DNA of 5,438 bases from an uncultured Lachnospiraceae bacterium (lineage in GTDB: Bacteria > Bacillota > Clostridia > Lachnospirales > Lachnospiraceae), in assembly GCA_910586005.1 (NCBI GenBank), contig CAJUHG010000109.1, positions 1 through 5,438 on the forward strand, written 5' to 3'. The number at the start of each line of letters is the position of its first letter. Within the stretch, counting starts at the first letter, position 1. This document shows, one piece after another, positions 5,253 to 5,438 of this stretch. The position numbers and the translations under genes are program-made. The notes below the pieces were generated by a model. The model saw only the letters and a list, made by a program, of their open reading frames with translations. It had not been told where the DNA came from and did no database searches.

Positions 5253-5438
5253 GATATGTGAAATTATTAATGAATATAAGGGCAAAAATTTAGATAAGGA
5301 AAAAAGTGAAGAATTACGTGAAAAAGTCAGGAGATATATTTGCAAAGTATTGGAGAGTTATACAGACCATGAAAAACATCTTGACAATAGTGGTGTAGAT
5401 CTTTTTCAATTTGATTCAGATAAGGATGTTTTTTGTGT
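5236..5438 (+). pseudogene. Open frame running off the right edge, possible helicase C-terminus
   Basis: Frame 1 opens after TAG 5233-5235 and stays open to the window end (about 67 codons): YRCKICEIINEYKGKNLDKE, SEELREKVRRYICKVLESYT and then a DLFQFDSDKDVF segment. There is no ATG or ribosome site at its beginning. It overlaps the end of the frame 3 helicase piece, so the simplest reading is the C-terminal region of the same helicase after an internal deletion that removed the last conserved motifs. The charged helical character fits but is not diagnostic. It could instead be another fragment joined by deletion. Confidence 0.35.

Overview
The window suggests a low-GC, Gram-positive gut Clostridium relative, most likely Lachnospiraceae. 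This rests on AT-rich codon use, strong GGAGG-type ribosome sites, and families common in that group (DUF5688, DUF3990, AAA-ATPase_like/PDDEXK_9 proteins, radical SAM peptide maturases). No housekeeping gene is present to fix the genus. All recognisable genes lie on the + strand.

Almost everything here is gene remains. Only the Fic-family gene (3627-4232) looks complete. Left part (1-1135): the C-terminal end of a Cys-rich small peptide (CCGPDC...), a terminator hairpin, then a radical SAM maturase remnant scattered over two frames with a stop and a large internal deletion. This is the wreck of a ribosomally made, post-translationally modified peptide (RiPP) locus. It runs directly into a DUF5688 remnant with the same kind of damage.

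Middle (1136-2581): a structured repeat is present in two direct copies (1138-1318 and 1542-1705) plus a shorter inverted third copy (2482-2526). Between the first two lies a 100-bp, nearly perfectly symmetrical palindrome (1331-1430) that looks like a miniature inverted-repeat element. The second repeat copy replaces the N-terminal part of an AAA-ATPase_like/PD-(D/E)XK gene, whose promoter may survive upstream and whose nuclease domain is still readable.

Right-centre (2583-3557): a DUF3990 (ADP-ribosyltransferase-fold, toxin-like) gene and its overlapping small downstream partner. Both are frameshifted, so that an apparently intact 198-codon frame is really a chimera of the two genes.

Right part (3627-5438): an intact class III Fic AMP-transferase with a C-terminal self-inhibitory helix. 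It is followed by a 40-residue stub of a large serine recombinase, fused to a DEAD/DEAH-type helicase remnant with three in-frame stops (one inside its DECH box) and a frameshift. These suggest a decayed integrative element that carried the Fic gene. The window records deletion-driven decay of several accessory modules, with one apparently functional survivor and one unexplained repeat family.
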